Positions 24,073 to 35,345 of a DNA stretch of 64,000 bases are shown here, one piece after another. Positions within the stretch are counted from its first letter, which is position 1. Each line of letters opens with the position of its first letter. The stretch is from Psilocybe azurescens (taxonomy: Eukaryota > Basidiomycota > Agaricomycetes > Agaricales > Agrocybaceae). The position numbers and the translations under genes were made by a program. The DNA is taken from positions 419,243-483,242 of the forward strand of contig JAJIRX010000783.1 in assembly GCA_023853785.1 (NCBI GenBank). Reading direction: 5' to 3'. The notes beneath the pieces were generated by a model. The model made no database searches. It was not told the DNA's origin and was given only the letters and a program-made list of their open reading frames with translations.

Positions 24073-25062
24073 TTACGATCTGTCAACTGAAGTCATTGCT
24101 CTGCTTTTCTTTCCCAGTGGTGTCGGCCAAGGACGGCAGACCCGCAGCGCGGAGTTTGCGCTCAAGCTTGGAATGCCAGTTGATATAGATGGCGCATAGT
24201 GACAAAGCTCAAAGAGCTGCTCCTGGAACCCTGGGTTCGGCCAGACATAGTTGCGTGCTAATACAGAAATAAGGCAACGGACACGTCACAATGATGGTTT
24301 GGCATACCAGTTCGGATTAAGTCGAGTGCTTGGGTAAAGTTAATCCGGCGCGAGTACATAACTGCAAACAATGGATTAACTGCATTTTCATTGAGCACAG
24401 GATGGAGTATACCCACAATATGCAGCAACTACGGCAGCGCTTCTGGAGGTTCCTTGCACGCTGTGCACTAGAATGTCACCTCCAGAGTTCAAAGCACTCT
24501 CGATAAAACGGCACGACGCCGGTAAGTGGATCAGAAGATCTGCATAATCCGCATCTTCGATAATGATTCGTTGGTGGACGATACCAGCCTCAGGTAGTTC
24601 GGCAGGGATTGGGTCCGAGCAGACAGATAGAATATGGGTAATTCGGGTTCTCTTTCAACTGGCGGGTCGATCGTGCAGCTGTGATGCTATAAAGCATTAT
24701 CGGTTATGATCTCGCTATACATGGCAATGTATGAAGCTTCACTGACTTTCCCAAAAAAGCCTGGTTGCGACGGCGTCCAAATTATTACGCGTGGATTTAT
24801 GTGGAGTCGTTGTATCGGCTCCAGATTGAAGGAACTTTTCAGTCTTGACAGAATCTGGAGGATTAGAGGAAGAGGGAAAGGGTGTGATATGGTAGCGGAA
24901 TTGACGGTGCGTCCCAGTTGATCATCTGCAGGGGAGGCAAGAGGACGAAGGCTTTCAGTATAGAACATGCCATCTGCTTCATTGAACGGGAATAAGTCTC
25001 ATGAACCCCCAGCAACAGATTATCGATATGAATAGTCATACCGGACAAAGCGGTGCTTTCAT
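24073..25062 (-). CDS. Dual-specificity phosphatase-like protein with Ser in place of catalytic Cys
   Basis: Minus-strand reading gives SITAARSTRQLKE, then RITHILSVCSDPIPAELPEA, IIIEDADYADLL, a P-loop region DILVHSVQGTSRSAAVVAAY (about 24440), LMYSRRINFTQALDLIRTAR across two short introns, and NYVWPNPGFQEQL before a tail ending at 24073. Layout and spacing are those of DUSP/STYX-type phosphatases. The signature HCxxGxxRS is HSVQGTSRS: codon AGC (Ser) replaces the nucleophile Cys. The Arg of the loop and the Asp of EDADY are kept. This suggests a pseudophosphatase, or a gene starting to decay. One-base shifts near 24690 and 24645 sit at TTT and CCC runs. The 5' limit is a guess; the N-terminal 100 codons are unrecognised. 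Confidence 0.68.
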
Positions 25063-25123
25063 TTGCTGTGACCTCGAGCCGTAAATTGTCAACGTGAGCC
25101 TGGTAGATGTCAACAACGCTATT

Positions 25124-27286
25124 TTAAAGCAATGAGTGGCGTACTTCTTTCTTGGGTTGTAAGAACACGACTCCTGCGCATTGTGAGAATGTCTTTAATA
25201 AGATACAATCGAAGGGAAACTTGAATCTCAATTCTGACCATCTTCTTCGCATATATCGTATAAACTTATGATCCTCGCAAAAAGAATTTCGGAAGAGGGA
25301 AGTGCTTGATCAGTCTACATATGCGTGGAAAAAGTGAACTCGGTGAAGATCAAGCTGTAGAATGACAACAGAAGTAAGATTTACCTGTTTCAAGACAGAG
25401 ATCCAATCCCCATCTCCGGTAATAGCCATCTTTGCGTTAGGTTTCTTTTCATTCAATTGTCAGAAACACTTGTTTTTTAATCGAGTGAGTACAAACGTAC
25501 CTCGCGTAAAAGAAGTTTATTGATAATCTTTGTGGGATGTATGTTCTGTTTAAATTCGTTGATGAAAGTGAAGATGTAGAATGAGGCAGATTCGCTGACT
25601 TACGAGTGCTGGAGCCAAATGAGAAAACTGAACTGCCTCGGACGACTTGTGTTGAGCAGGGGATGACAAGCCTTCCATCATAAATGTATCAGAAGACCGC
25701 CCCCTCTATCACCAACTCCTGGGGCGTCGGCAGATCGATTCGGTGTTCCCACAAATGACCGAGAGTGCTGGCCTGGTGACTGTGTTTCATAATCGTCGTC
25801 CAGATAAAACATCTCGCTATCTGCGGCCAGCCTGCTCCAAACATCGTCTTGGAGAGTTGATGTTGAGTGTTCGGACAAATAAACACTGATTCTCGTAGAT
25901 GATGTGATTATCTGCCTGATCGAGATTTCTCAATTTCTCGACTTCACAAATATCAGGACCGGACCTGACATCAGCTATTCCAGAATATTCCCAACCGTAG
26001 GTCCGTCCTAGGCTATTCTCACCGATAGGCTTGAACATGAGACGAAAGGACCTCTGCTCTGAGAGATTTGCAAAGGTGGCCATACCCCATGCCGTACTGG
26101 AGTCGTAGCCTATCACTAGACGGACATCTCCGTTCCTTACCTCACGACCACGAACTTCGTTGACATACTTATACCATTTTTCAGCATTAGCGGATGCATA
26201 CTTTCTGAACCTGACCACATTTCCTAGGTCCTTTTGAATTGGAGCCACGGGGCATGGTCAAAATCGCGCCCTCCGATGCCGAAGACTCAAAGATTAAGCC
26301 ACTGACTCCAGATCAGCAAGAAAACATCTTTAAGACATGAAAGACACGAGACTTACGTGGATTCTGTATCGTGCTGGGAGGTCCCCACCAGAGCACTAGC
26401 AATATAGCTATCAGATTTGTATTCCGAATAACCACGGATGTCTGTAGGTCCAAGAGGAGGGTTTAATGGAGAAAAATTCTCTGGCATATCTCCAGGATTG
26501 ATGGGATCGGTGTGAGAGGCGCATATATTGAACAAAAAGTCGAAACCTCCGTAGTCTGTGATGATCCCTACATCACCTATACCAATTCCTTGTGTTTGAT
26601 ACGCAACTGGTAGCATGTTGTTGGGCTCTGGTATCCATAGAGGTGACCCACGTTCTTTTGTCGCCAGGTGACGATAGTATATCTCTGAGCTCTTCCGGGA
26701 AGGTAAAGACGATGGGAGCGGCTGTCAAATTTATCAGGTTTCTTGCGAACGTATAGACACATTCCATCTATTACCCAGTCTCTAAGCCTGTGAGAGGGAT
26801 CTTTCAGGGAGTAATCAAAATCTCAACAAGTTCCAGTGAAGAGGTTATATTGCCACTTGCCATCCATCTGTCGAGAGAAACCAGAATTACTGTCTTGACC
26901 CAATGGGTCACTTCTTGAATCCTGTTCATCAATCGGATGAGATGAGGCCATGCTATAAGTATGCACTAATCATACCGAGTGGGAAGGCCCTGCTAAACCC
27001 TCGTTTCCTGGATCTAGAGAAGAATTTTAGTGTCATAACCTCGATCGCAGAATGCACACGAACGATTGAAGTTGATCGTGAGGTTCGTGTGATGGCCTTG
27101 AGTGGTGCTAAAATGCCCTCCAACAATCTGAACGTTGTTTGAAGATTCGAAGAAAGTTCCTTCAGATGTTCTATACCGGTTTAAGTACATGTTATAAGAA
27201 CTAGAGGAGACAACCGTGTACCCTGTTCTTGTGGTTCCGGTCACTGTTTGGCCAGGGAAATAACGGATCTCCCGCAGCGGTATCAT
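25124..27286 (-). CDS. Uncharacterised Agaricomycete multi-exon protein, paralog B
   Basis: Same module order as paralog A: NNVQIVGGHFSTTQGHHTNL (27120), YRHLATKERGSPLWIPEPNN with GIGIGDVGIITDYGGFDFLF (26660-26530), the core RFRKYASANAEKWYKYVNEV / RGREVRNGDVRLVIGY / STAWGMATFANL (26225-26060), NQCLFVRTLN, TLQDDVWSRLA, then short exons IHPTKIINKLLLRE, MAITGDGDWISVLKQ and ALPSSEILFARI, ending GVVFLQP near 25150. A and B therefore descend from one gene and share at least seven conserved blocks. A one-base shift at about 25860 splits RTLN from TLQDD. No enzyme motif is visible. The next gene downstream on the same strand is the phosphatase-like one, about 60 bp away. Confidence 0.62.
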
Positions 27287-28540
27287 TGGTGTCAGATTCG
27301 CGTATACGGCGGGATCTTTGCTCTCGACTGGGGAGGTGGCTTGTTCTCGGTTTTGGGCTCTGATAGATGGGGGTATTCAATAAGAACATGTAATGGCAAA
27401 GCGCGACACTCGTACCTCGTTGGTGTGACTATCCTTTGGCATTTCGTCGAGAAAAAAATTACGCAGGTTATAGCAGAGGTCCAAGGAAGTCTGAAGGAAA
27501 TATAGCAGTAAGTCAGCCAATGATCACGCACGGCATCCTTCCCACACAGCTTTATCTGTCTTCGTTTGTCTTAGTGTAGACACCATTTGGCATTGTCGCG
27601 CGGCGTACTAGTAAACTGCATGATGTGGCAACTTTGATGCTGAGTTACTGGTGCTTTCGGTTCGTTTTGTTTGTCTGCAGTAAAACCAGTTTATTTCTGC
27701 TTATGGGCATGTTGGTAGAGAAATATGGGGAGCTTCCTTGTAATTGGGAGATTGACTATAGTACGGGACCACGCTCCCACAGACTCGATCAACGGTCACA
27801 GTCTCCCATCACGTGGAGGATGTTAATTAACGCGACCTCGACGCGTCAACTCCGAGGCGACATGCTGAAACACGACATATTGGCCTACGGTCAATGGATA
27901 AGGGGAATCCCAGCATTTATATTAGGCCACTCTATCTGGCAATTAAATATCCCAAGAATACAAGCGAAGACTGTGACATCACATGGAGCTGCTGGTGACA
28001 GCCAAGTCATGAAACTAAGTATTTCGGTAGAAGAAAAAGATGAGGGGATAGAGCACATTCAATCACTCGAGTATTGTTGTTTTTCTTGAGGTATTTATCA
28101 GTAGAATTTGGTTCAAGGACGAGGAAATGAGTTACTTCCTCGACTGCATGACGCCATAATTGTGCAAAAATTCTGCATCATTGTGCGTGTTGAGTCACCA
28201 AGATAGATTTAGTCAGCCACCTCCGGTATACATGTCTTGATGGCAGTATTCTCTCAAAGTCATGCATTCACCGCAGGCGGTCTTATTTCGCAAGGTCAGT
28301 GAGATTTGAGTAAGATATAGGACTAAAGGTGTGAACGCCCACGTATGCTATTACGCCACTGTGGCCTATAGGCTTATCGCTATTATCATAGCCGACATAA
28401 AACAGGCGCAATTGGTCATTGATATTACACGCCACTGTTTAAAAACAACATGTGACTTAGTCATTCGGTTAACCTGCTTATTTGGCTGTATTTCATACTT
28501 TTGACTGACAAACTACTATCATAGACTGTAAGAGCGCAGA
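27287..28540. other. Intergenic; one unsupported 154-codon frame
   Basis: A plus-strand frame at 27625-28089 (154 codons) is the longest here. It has one hydrophobic stretch near its start but no family I recognise. The rest shows nothing. Confidence 0.3.
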
Positions 28541-28548
28541 GGACAACA

Positions 28549-28560
28549 GGATATAAATGG
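28549..28560 (+). promoter_or_regulatory. TATA-like element of the GAL80-like gene
   Basis: GGATATAAATGG lies about 75 bp before the chosen ATG at 28628. Confidence 0.4.
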
Positions 28561-28627
28561 CCATCTGATAAATCATAAGTGTCTATCCTCCTTGATAACC
28601 ACTATTTCTACCACTGCTTTCCCCAAG

Positions 28628-29924
28628 ATGACCTCTGCATCCAATAACAAAATCAAAGTCGGCTTTGTTGGCCTATCTGCCACTTCAGGCTGGGCTGCAA
28701 CAAGCCTAGCCCCGGCGCTTCTTCAGCCTTCTCTGCAAGACACATATGATCTTGTAGCTATTTCCACTACTTCCGAGAACTCGGCGGCAGCGTCTGCCGA
28801 CAAATACTCCAAAGAGCTTGGGCATCCTATCAAGCCGTACTTTGGCGAAACTTCAAAAATCGCATCGGATCCGGAGATTGACTTGGTGGCCGTCTCCGTG
28901 AAGGCTCCATATCACAGGGAGACGGTATTGCCTGTCATTGAGGCGAAGAAAGACTTCTTTTGGAATGGCCAGCCGGGACCTCGACGAAGGAGACAGAAGA
29001 AATCGCTGCTGCTGCCCGCAGACAAGGAGTCAGATCAATTATTGGGTTGCAAGGCAGACACGCCGTCGTTATTCGAAAGGCAAGATAACAGTATTTTAAG
29101 TAGCCATTGAAGTTTTGCTGACTCTGCTCTATAGGTCAGAGAATTGCTGGCATCAGGCGTCATAGGTACCGTTAGATCGACCAATGTCGTAAGTCCCAGA
29201 ATGCTGCACAGAATTCTCACATTAATTAACAACATGACAGATTGCACACAATCCTAGAGAGACAGGGTTCCACGCTCCATTTAGTAAGGAAATTAATGGG
29301 TATACCCTGGAGAAGAAAAATGGTGCGTGCTCTTTTCTGCACGAGGAGCCCACCTTTTTACTTTACAACGTCACCATTGTCAATAGGAGCCAGTTTACTT
29401 TCAATCGGAATAGCTCATCATCTGGACACTCTAACAAATGTGCTTGGGGACTTCGTGAGCGTCACGGCAACCAATGCAACTTTCTATCCAACCATTACTA
29501 TCCTCGATAATGGCGGAAAGCCAACGGGAAAAACAGTCCCTTCCCAATATCCTGATCATTATGCGATTACTGGATTTCTCAAAAGTGGGGTGCTAGCTAA
29601 CATTCTTTGGCGCAGCGGGTATCTTTCTAATGAAGGCCGACGTCAGTACATTTGGGAGATCGAAGGTGAAGAAGGCAGTATACGTTTGCAATCCAACGAG
29701 TTGCTGGGAGCATTCCCAGGTATCGCCGAGTCCGAGCTCTACCTGAACGGCAAAAAGTGGAATTTGAGACTGCTGGGAATACAGTCGAGAGTTGTCGCCA
29801 AGCATGGAAGGAGTTCGCGGAACGTACGGAAAGTTATGCGACGATTGAGGATGCAGTCAAGCACCATCGGCTCATAGATGCTATCGAGGCGAGCGCTAAA
29901 GAAGGGAGGCAGATTACGCTTTGA
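28628..29924 (+). CDS. Gfo/Idh/MocA-family oxidoreductase, GAL80-like
   Basis: MTSASNNKIKVGFVGLSATS begins with a Rossmann beta-alpha turn (GFVGLSATSGWA), followed by VAISTTSENSAAAS, YFGETSKIASDPEIDLVAVS, the EWPAGTSTKETEEI block, IIGLQGRHAVVIRK, VRELLASGVIGTVRSTNV and AHHLDTLTNVLGDF, the usual order of the Gal80 / Gfo-Idh-MocA fold. In yeasts Gal80 is a transcription regulator; in filamentous fungi relatives are mostly taken as NAD(P)-dependent dehydrogenases, so the role is open. Four exons, including a GC..AG intron after VVIRK (donor GCAAGA at about 29083). Breaks at 28958-28961 (TTTT) and 29763-29765 (TTT) look like indel errors. Ends EGRQITL. The upstream ATG at 28592 is less likely because the family begins at KIKVGF. 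Confidence 0.82.
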
Positions 29925-30329
29925 AGGAGACGCTGTATATTGTAGACTTTCGAATATAGACCTCTCGTACCAGTGCAATTTGCTGGTAGTCGAACGAAAA
30001 TCATGAAACACGTCCTTCTTTGAAGTATGTTCTTAGCTGGAGATTATTCCAATCTATAGTTTGAAAAGTGTTGAGGCTTTGTGAGTGAAAATGTAGGATT
30101 CTGATTCACTGTGTTCGTAAAGCTTGTGTTTCAATGTCACTTAAATTCAATGAAGTCAGGGCAATGATATATTATTGCTTTTATGAAAGATAGATGTGCA
30201 AAGAGTAGATGAATCGTAAAGAAGATCGTAAAGAGGGCTCGATGCTATAAGAAACGTAGCAGAGATACAGACTGTGTTGGTACCAAGCGATGAAGTTAAG
30301 ATAGAATAGTTGACGAGATCATACGATTA
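29925..30329. other. Convergent intergenic
   Basis: 3' ends of the GAL80-like and FunK1 genes; no other feature seen. Confidence 0.5.
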
Positions 30330-33263
30330 TCACTTTGGCAGTCCCCCTTTCGAGCGTTTCCCAAGCTGCCGTTCGGGACGAAGAATACGTTCGACCTCGT
30401 CTTCCGAGCGCTCGCGCTTCAACCTCATTCGAGCTGGCTGAGCTATATGGCGTGTAGTGGTAGCAGATGCCGCGACATCTTGTGGAGCAGGAGCTTCCTC
30501 CGCAGGAGTTTGGTTTGTCGACTCATATGTTGCAGGGGCTTTGGAGGGATCGGTGATGTGCGGGACAGAGTATGGGTTACTTTTAATCAGCTCGACAGGG
30601 CGCCACTCCGCTTTGATAAATGTGACTTGCTCGAAGAGTTTCATGAACTGCTGGTGGACGAACGCATATGAGCCCCTTTCTCTAAGTAGGCGGCTCTTGA
30701 CGCGTTTTCTGTACTCTAGAAACATGAACCTCCTCCCCAATTCCATGCACCGACCAAACTCCCGTGTAGGCTCTGCCAACTTACTCTGGAAATCACCCTC
30801 CACAGGAATTCCAGCTTGAAGAGCGAGAGTAAAACATTCTGCCCTAGCAGGAGAAAGATTGGTGATGTTCTGGAAAATGGGCAGTGCCCAAGTGTTGCAA
30901 GGGGCATGCACGATGCGGCAAGTGAGCGTCCAAAGCAGAATCCACCAGACTGACTCCAAGTCATGCTGGAAATTGTGGATGACAACGTCATCCTTTTCAG
31001 AGAGAAACCCGTCGCCAGAATTCCATGCACTGCTTGAGATGTCATCTTCGGAGAAAAGGTACAGATAGCGCTTTTGCAAAATCTCAAACGGCATAAAATA
31101 AGGAGTGCCCTGTAACTGTGTTAGTAGAGAAGGCTATGGTTAATCATGACTAACATACCGTTTTGGGGTCGGTGGAGGCTTTGTACCCAGCGGGAGGTGG
31201 GAACGGCTTTGCGTATTCGAGATCAGAAAGTTTGACCTGCCAAGACTTTGGGTCTTTCTTGAAAGCCAAAATATTGCTCGAACTGATGTCTCGGTGAACC
31301 CAACCAGCGCAAAGCATCAATTGAAGAGCTGCGAGATGATAGTAGACATCAGTATAACAGTGAGAAATTAATTGGCAGATCATAAAACGTACGAATGAGA
31401 ACTTGTTGAAGAACGTCGACAACTTCCCTAGCACTCTAAGATCCCCAACAGACGTACACCTCTCCTGGAAAACAACCCGATAGTGCTTTCGAGGTGTATA
31501 GCCGCGTGGGGGCCTAGGTTGATTCAGATTGTTGGTGCTTTGAGACCCAGCCTTGGTATTTGTCGGTGGAATTGGACGAGGCGTGCCAACGGTAGAACGT
31601 TTACCATGAGTGGGACTTGGTGGAGCCTGAGCTGAAGGGACGGAAGCGACGGTGCGTCGAATAGGCCGCGAATAGGAACAGCTCCGTCGGCAATGACACA
31701 CGAAGGGTCGCCAACATGGTCTGTTTCCATCGTAAGAAAGAAGTCCTTATATTTTTGCTCGCGACGAGATCAGCATGCATGGATCTTAGCTCCCCGAGTT
31801 CGTCATTTGATGGCCGTGTTTCGCCCCAAAACTTCTCGATGTCGCCGAAAAGGGCACCTTGAATTTGGCCTTCAGTTTCGGCGTCCTTATCGATCCAAAC
31901 GTCTTTTAGAACGAACTCCCCTGCGGGGGTCAGAGTCAACCTCGTAAACGTGGAAGATGCGCGTCATTCGGCCCGTTATGTTATTGGAACGATATTCTAC
32001 AATGGGTTTGATGGTGCGGAAAAAACGGCTCGGTTTGCCAGGCCCTTGAGGTATGTTGAATGTATACTTGAAGTCTTGCTCTAGCGTAACCAAAGGATCA
32101 TATCCAAGCTGAGCTGTGGTTGCAAAAAGAATAGACATGAAGACCTTGACCAACAAAAGAGGTTTCTAAAGGGTAATCAATGATCAGCCAGATTACAGTT
32201 GACAGCAAATTGGATGTTCGCACGTAGACAAAGCTGAACGGCTTGGAAACCGCGGAATGTGATCGGCTGTGATACCATAGAGACATCTGGTCGCACTCAA
32301 TGGTGATCTGAGGATGCGAAGATTTCAGAACATAGTTTGAAAGTTTACCAGCAATCACGTACTCCGAAAGTAAACATACGGCGAACGTCTTCGTTCATGA
32401 TGTAAACGTTAGCAGAAACCACTTTAGTGTTGTTCTGACAGAAGGAGTTCAGTGGAGGGCTTTAAGAATGTAAGAATGAATGGGCAGACCCACATCAAAT
32501 CTTTGATTGACCGACAGTTTGTGCTCCATCGGAACTGCCATAGATGTCGTACTCATTCGAATTTTATTCGTTCCAGGAATGAGAGGATCCGACGTGAAAC
32601 ACGCATCGACTTTATGATTGGACCCGCTAATATTCGAGTAGATATGGTTATCGGGGGTGTGACGATAATGGAACTGATTACGGTTGTGATTGGGATAACT
32701 GTATTGACCGATAGATGCACCGATTCTTTCCAAATCTTCGTATGTCTTCATTTCCGTCATCTGGCTGCCAGGCGGTATGCTGTAATCCGCGAAACGAAGG
32801 GATTCATCAACTCCGGTCATTATATCATTTAGCTTTAGATTGTTTGTGACACAGTCCAGAACGCGCTCATCATCAGGTGCAAATGGGAGGTAACGCTTCA
32901 TGAACGCATCAAGGTCGCAGAGCACAAATTCTCGGTCCATTTTGTGCATGATCTGAGGGCGTACGTTAGAAATGGTACTTTTTCCGCATTGGTCCTAGGA
33001 GTGCAAGGTGTTGCGTCGGATCCTCTAATATACATTGTTGTAAGCAATCTGGCAGGAGAATTCAAGAAATAAACGTACTTTGGAGCCTGTGGAATATCGC
33101 TACGGGTAAGAAGTAAAGATATGTCAGGCATAACAAGCATGACGATAAGAGGAAGATTTACCTTGGTAAGATGGTGCCTGATATTGGGAAGTGTAGAGGT
33201 GATGAAACGTGGAAGGTAGCTAGGATATCTTATATAGATGGTGGAAAACCTTGGCAGTACCAT
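30330..33263 (-). CDS. FunK1-type protein kinase
   Basis: At least eight exons on the minus strand. The N-terminal part includes MDREFVLCDLDAFMKRYLPF and PLVTLEQDFKYTF; the kinase part gives KDVWIDKDAETEGQI, LCAGWVHRDISSSNILAF (HRD catalytic loop, about 31300), VKLSDLEYAKPF (the FunK1 form of DFG), then GTPYFMPFEIL and HNFQHDLESVWWILLWTL, the FunK1 hallmark after the activation segment. The C-terminus is basic and ends KRSKGGLPK. FunK1 kinases are a lineage-expanded family of multicellular basidiomycetes with unknown substrates. Breaks at TTTTT (31752-31756) and near 31665 look like indel errors. The first exon and start are uncertain. Confidence 0.85.
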
Positions 33264-33494
33264 CCGCGACGCGTTTGTTCAGCTACACGTGAGGGTGCCA
33301 ATAAATTCCCACGATCTGATCATTGTCTTCAGCAGTTTGGTCCATGCTGCCATCACAATCACTAGTGCCTAATCGGGACCAAAATTTGTATGGCCAACTT
33401 CAAGGTGTTTTCTCCCGGAATTATTTCTACCCAGTATGACTTTTCGACCAATCTTTCAAAATAGCAGATGTAGTATTGCCCTGTACTCGAGCTA

Positions 33495-34345
33495 CTGCTG
33501 GCACCGACCAGTGTAAGTAAAACTTACAGCAAATTAAATACAGAACTTATGTAAGAATTGCTGTAAGTATGACATACAGCACTTCTGTTTGAAAATAATA
33601 CAGATAACAAACATATATTCTGTTCAGTGGCTGTAAGTTAAACAAACAGTATTTCTGTTTCTAAGCTGGAAGTCAATAATACACCGAATAAAGAGAATTT
33701 CTATTCTTTGTCTGTTTGTTAAATATACAGAATAGCTGTATGTAATTGCTGTATGTAAAACATACAGATATTGTGTATGTAATCACTATATGTTATACAA
33801 ACACGAGTTCTGTAAAAAAACTTACAGTCAAAGTACAGAATTTCTGTTTGTTTTACTTACGGAATTTGTGTATATAATTGCTGTATGTAAAACTTACACT
33901 GAAATATACCTGAGCAATTCGAATACTGTATATTTCGGTGTAAGTTTTACATACAGCAATTATATACATAAATTCCATAAGTAAAAAAACAGAAATTCTG
34001 TACTTTGACTGTAAGTTTTCTTTACAGAACTCATATTTGTATAACATATAGTGATTACATACACAATATCTGTATGTTTTACATACAGCAATTACATACA
34101 GCTATTCTGTATATTTAACAAACAGACAAAGAATAGAAATTCTCTTTATTCGGGTGTATTATTGACTTACAGCTTAGAAACAGAAATACTGTTTGTTTAA
34201 CTTACAGCCACTGAACAGAATATCTGTTTGTTATCTGTATTATTTTCAAACAGAAGTGCTGTACGTCATATTTACAGCAATTCTTACATAAGTTCTGTAT
34301 TTAATTCGCTGTAAGTTTTACTTACACTGGTCAGCGCCAGCAGTG
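33495..34345. mobile_element. 851-bp fold-back element with palindrome array
   Basis: Two arms of about 415 bp (33495-33909 and 33928-34345) are near-perfect reverse complements around an 18-base loop. Each arm carries roughly nine imperfect 17-20 bp palindromes of the form CTGTAAGT..ACTTACAG or CTGTATGTAAAACATACAG. The right end reads, inverted, CACTGCTGGCGCTGACCAG; the left end lacks the first two bases. CTA flanks both ends (33492-33494, 34346-34348), a possible 3-bp target duplication as in CACTA elements. The mirrored 64-codon frames across the centre are by-products of symmetry. No transposase. Confidence 0.85.
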
Positions 34346-35083
34346 CTATTGGGTAGCCTGGAAAAGTCACTCCGCCGCAGCCCCATCATTATCGGTCAGG
34401 GTTCTTCACTTCACCTCCCACATGCATGTTGAAACAATGAGACGGTGGTTCTATACGGGAAATTTTCTCAGGCGTCGTAGAGACCGCAAGCCTATGACCC
34501 AATTTTATCATAACAATGTTGTGCGCACCATTGTGGGCCAGAAACGACTGCGGCCCAAGTAAGTATAGCCGAAGGTTGAAACCCTGGTTTACCACAAACC
34601 CATCAGTCGATATCTCTCAATGGACACCTTCTCCCCCAACGCGCAACCAGGTAAAGCCATTTTTAGTGGTCCCATTGACATATGGGCTGGTATCACGTCT
34701 TCCTCCATCACAGTTTTCTTCATCTCCACCGTGGGTTTTCCCTCAATTACCTAAATGGCACCAACTGCTGATGGTAAGAAATTGTTTATTAAGTACTCGA
34801 CTTATCCCTTCCTCATCTTTAAACTGATTCCTGATCGCCTATCTCTTGGCAGACACTGATGTCTGACTGCAACAATGCTGACCCCAGCTCTGTCCTCAAA
34901 CCACTGATGTCGAGTCACAAGAGGTATGTTGCTGTGTGGATTATTCATATTTCAAACAAAGTTATTAAACAAGCAATGCTAGATGACCCCGTCTGAGTTC
35001 TGTGAGCTTTATGAAACGTCTGGAAGGGAAGGGGCATAGGTCTCTAGAAAGCAAGCACCCAGTCACTTTAACTGATAAAACAG
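34346..35083. other. Gene-poor, possible exon scraps
   Basis: Short coding-like pieces on the plus strand (for example SDCNNADPSSVLKPLMSSHK near 34870-34925 between plausible splice sites) without a family. Possibly belongs with the segment that follows. Confidence 0.25.
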
Positions 35084-35345
35084 AATGTCAACTCCTGAAG
35101 AGGGACGTAATCTTAGCCAGAAAGAGATTCTGTTTCGCGGTATTAAACGCGACTTTGAGTCTCTTGGCTGAATCATAGCTGATACCATTACCCTCGCACT
35201 GACCTAATTATCTGCGAGGATGCTCTTTATGCGTCACTGGACTTCAGCATTATTTACCAAGGTGTGGAAAGCTTCGTCCGAGATTATCTTAAAGTCAATT
35301 TTGCTAGCAAGGTCACTTGCCATTGACCCCCGCAAGCCCCGAAGT
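35084..35345 (+). CDS. Unrecognised coding-like segment
   Basis: ATG at 35084 reads MSTPEEGRNLSQKEILFRGI and on to FESLG, then a stop; 55 bp later a different frame reads YHYPRTDLIICEDALYASLD and FVRDYLKVNFASK. Both halves look like genuine protein (balanced, charged, helix-like), so this may be one gene with an intron or a frame break. No homologous family comes to mind. It lies beside the fold-back element. Confidence 0.3.

Noticed and set aside
27625..28089. 154-codon plus-strand frame as a secreted protein gene
   Set aside because: The hydrophobic start is not followed by a plausible cleavage site, and no motif, promoter or splice evidence supports it.
33790..34047. Two 64-codon ORFs on opposite strands with almost the same sequence
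   Set aside because: They are mirror images produced by the fold-back arms; the composition follows the palindrome array, not a protein.
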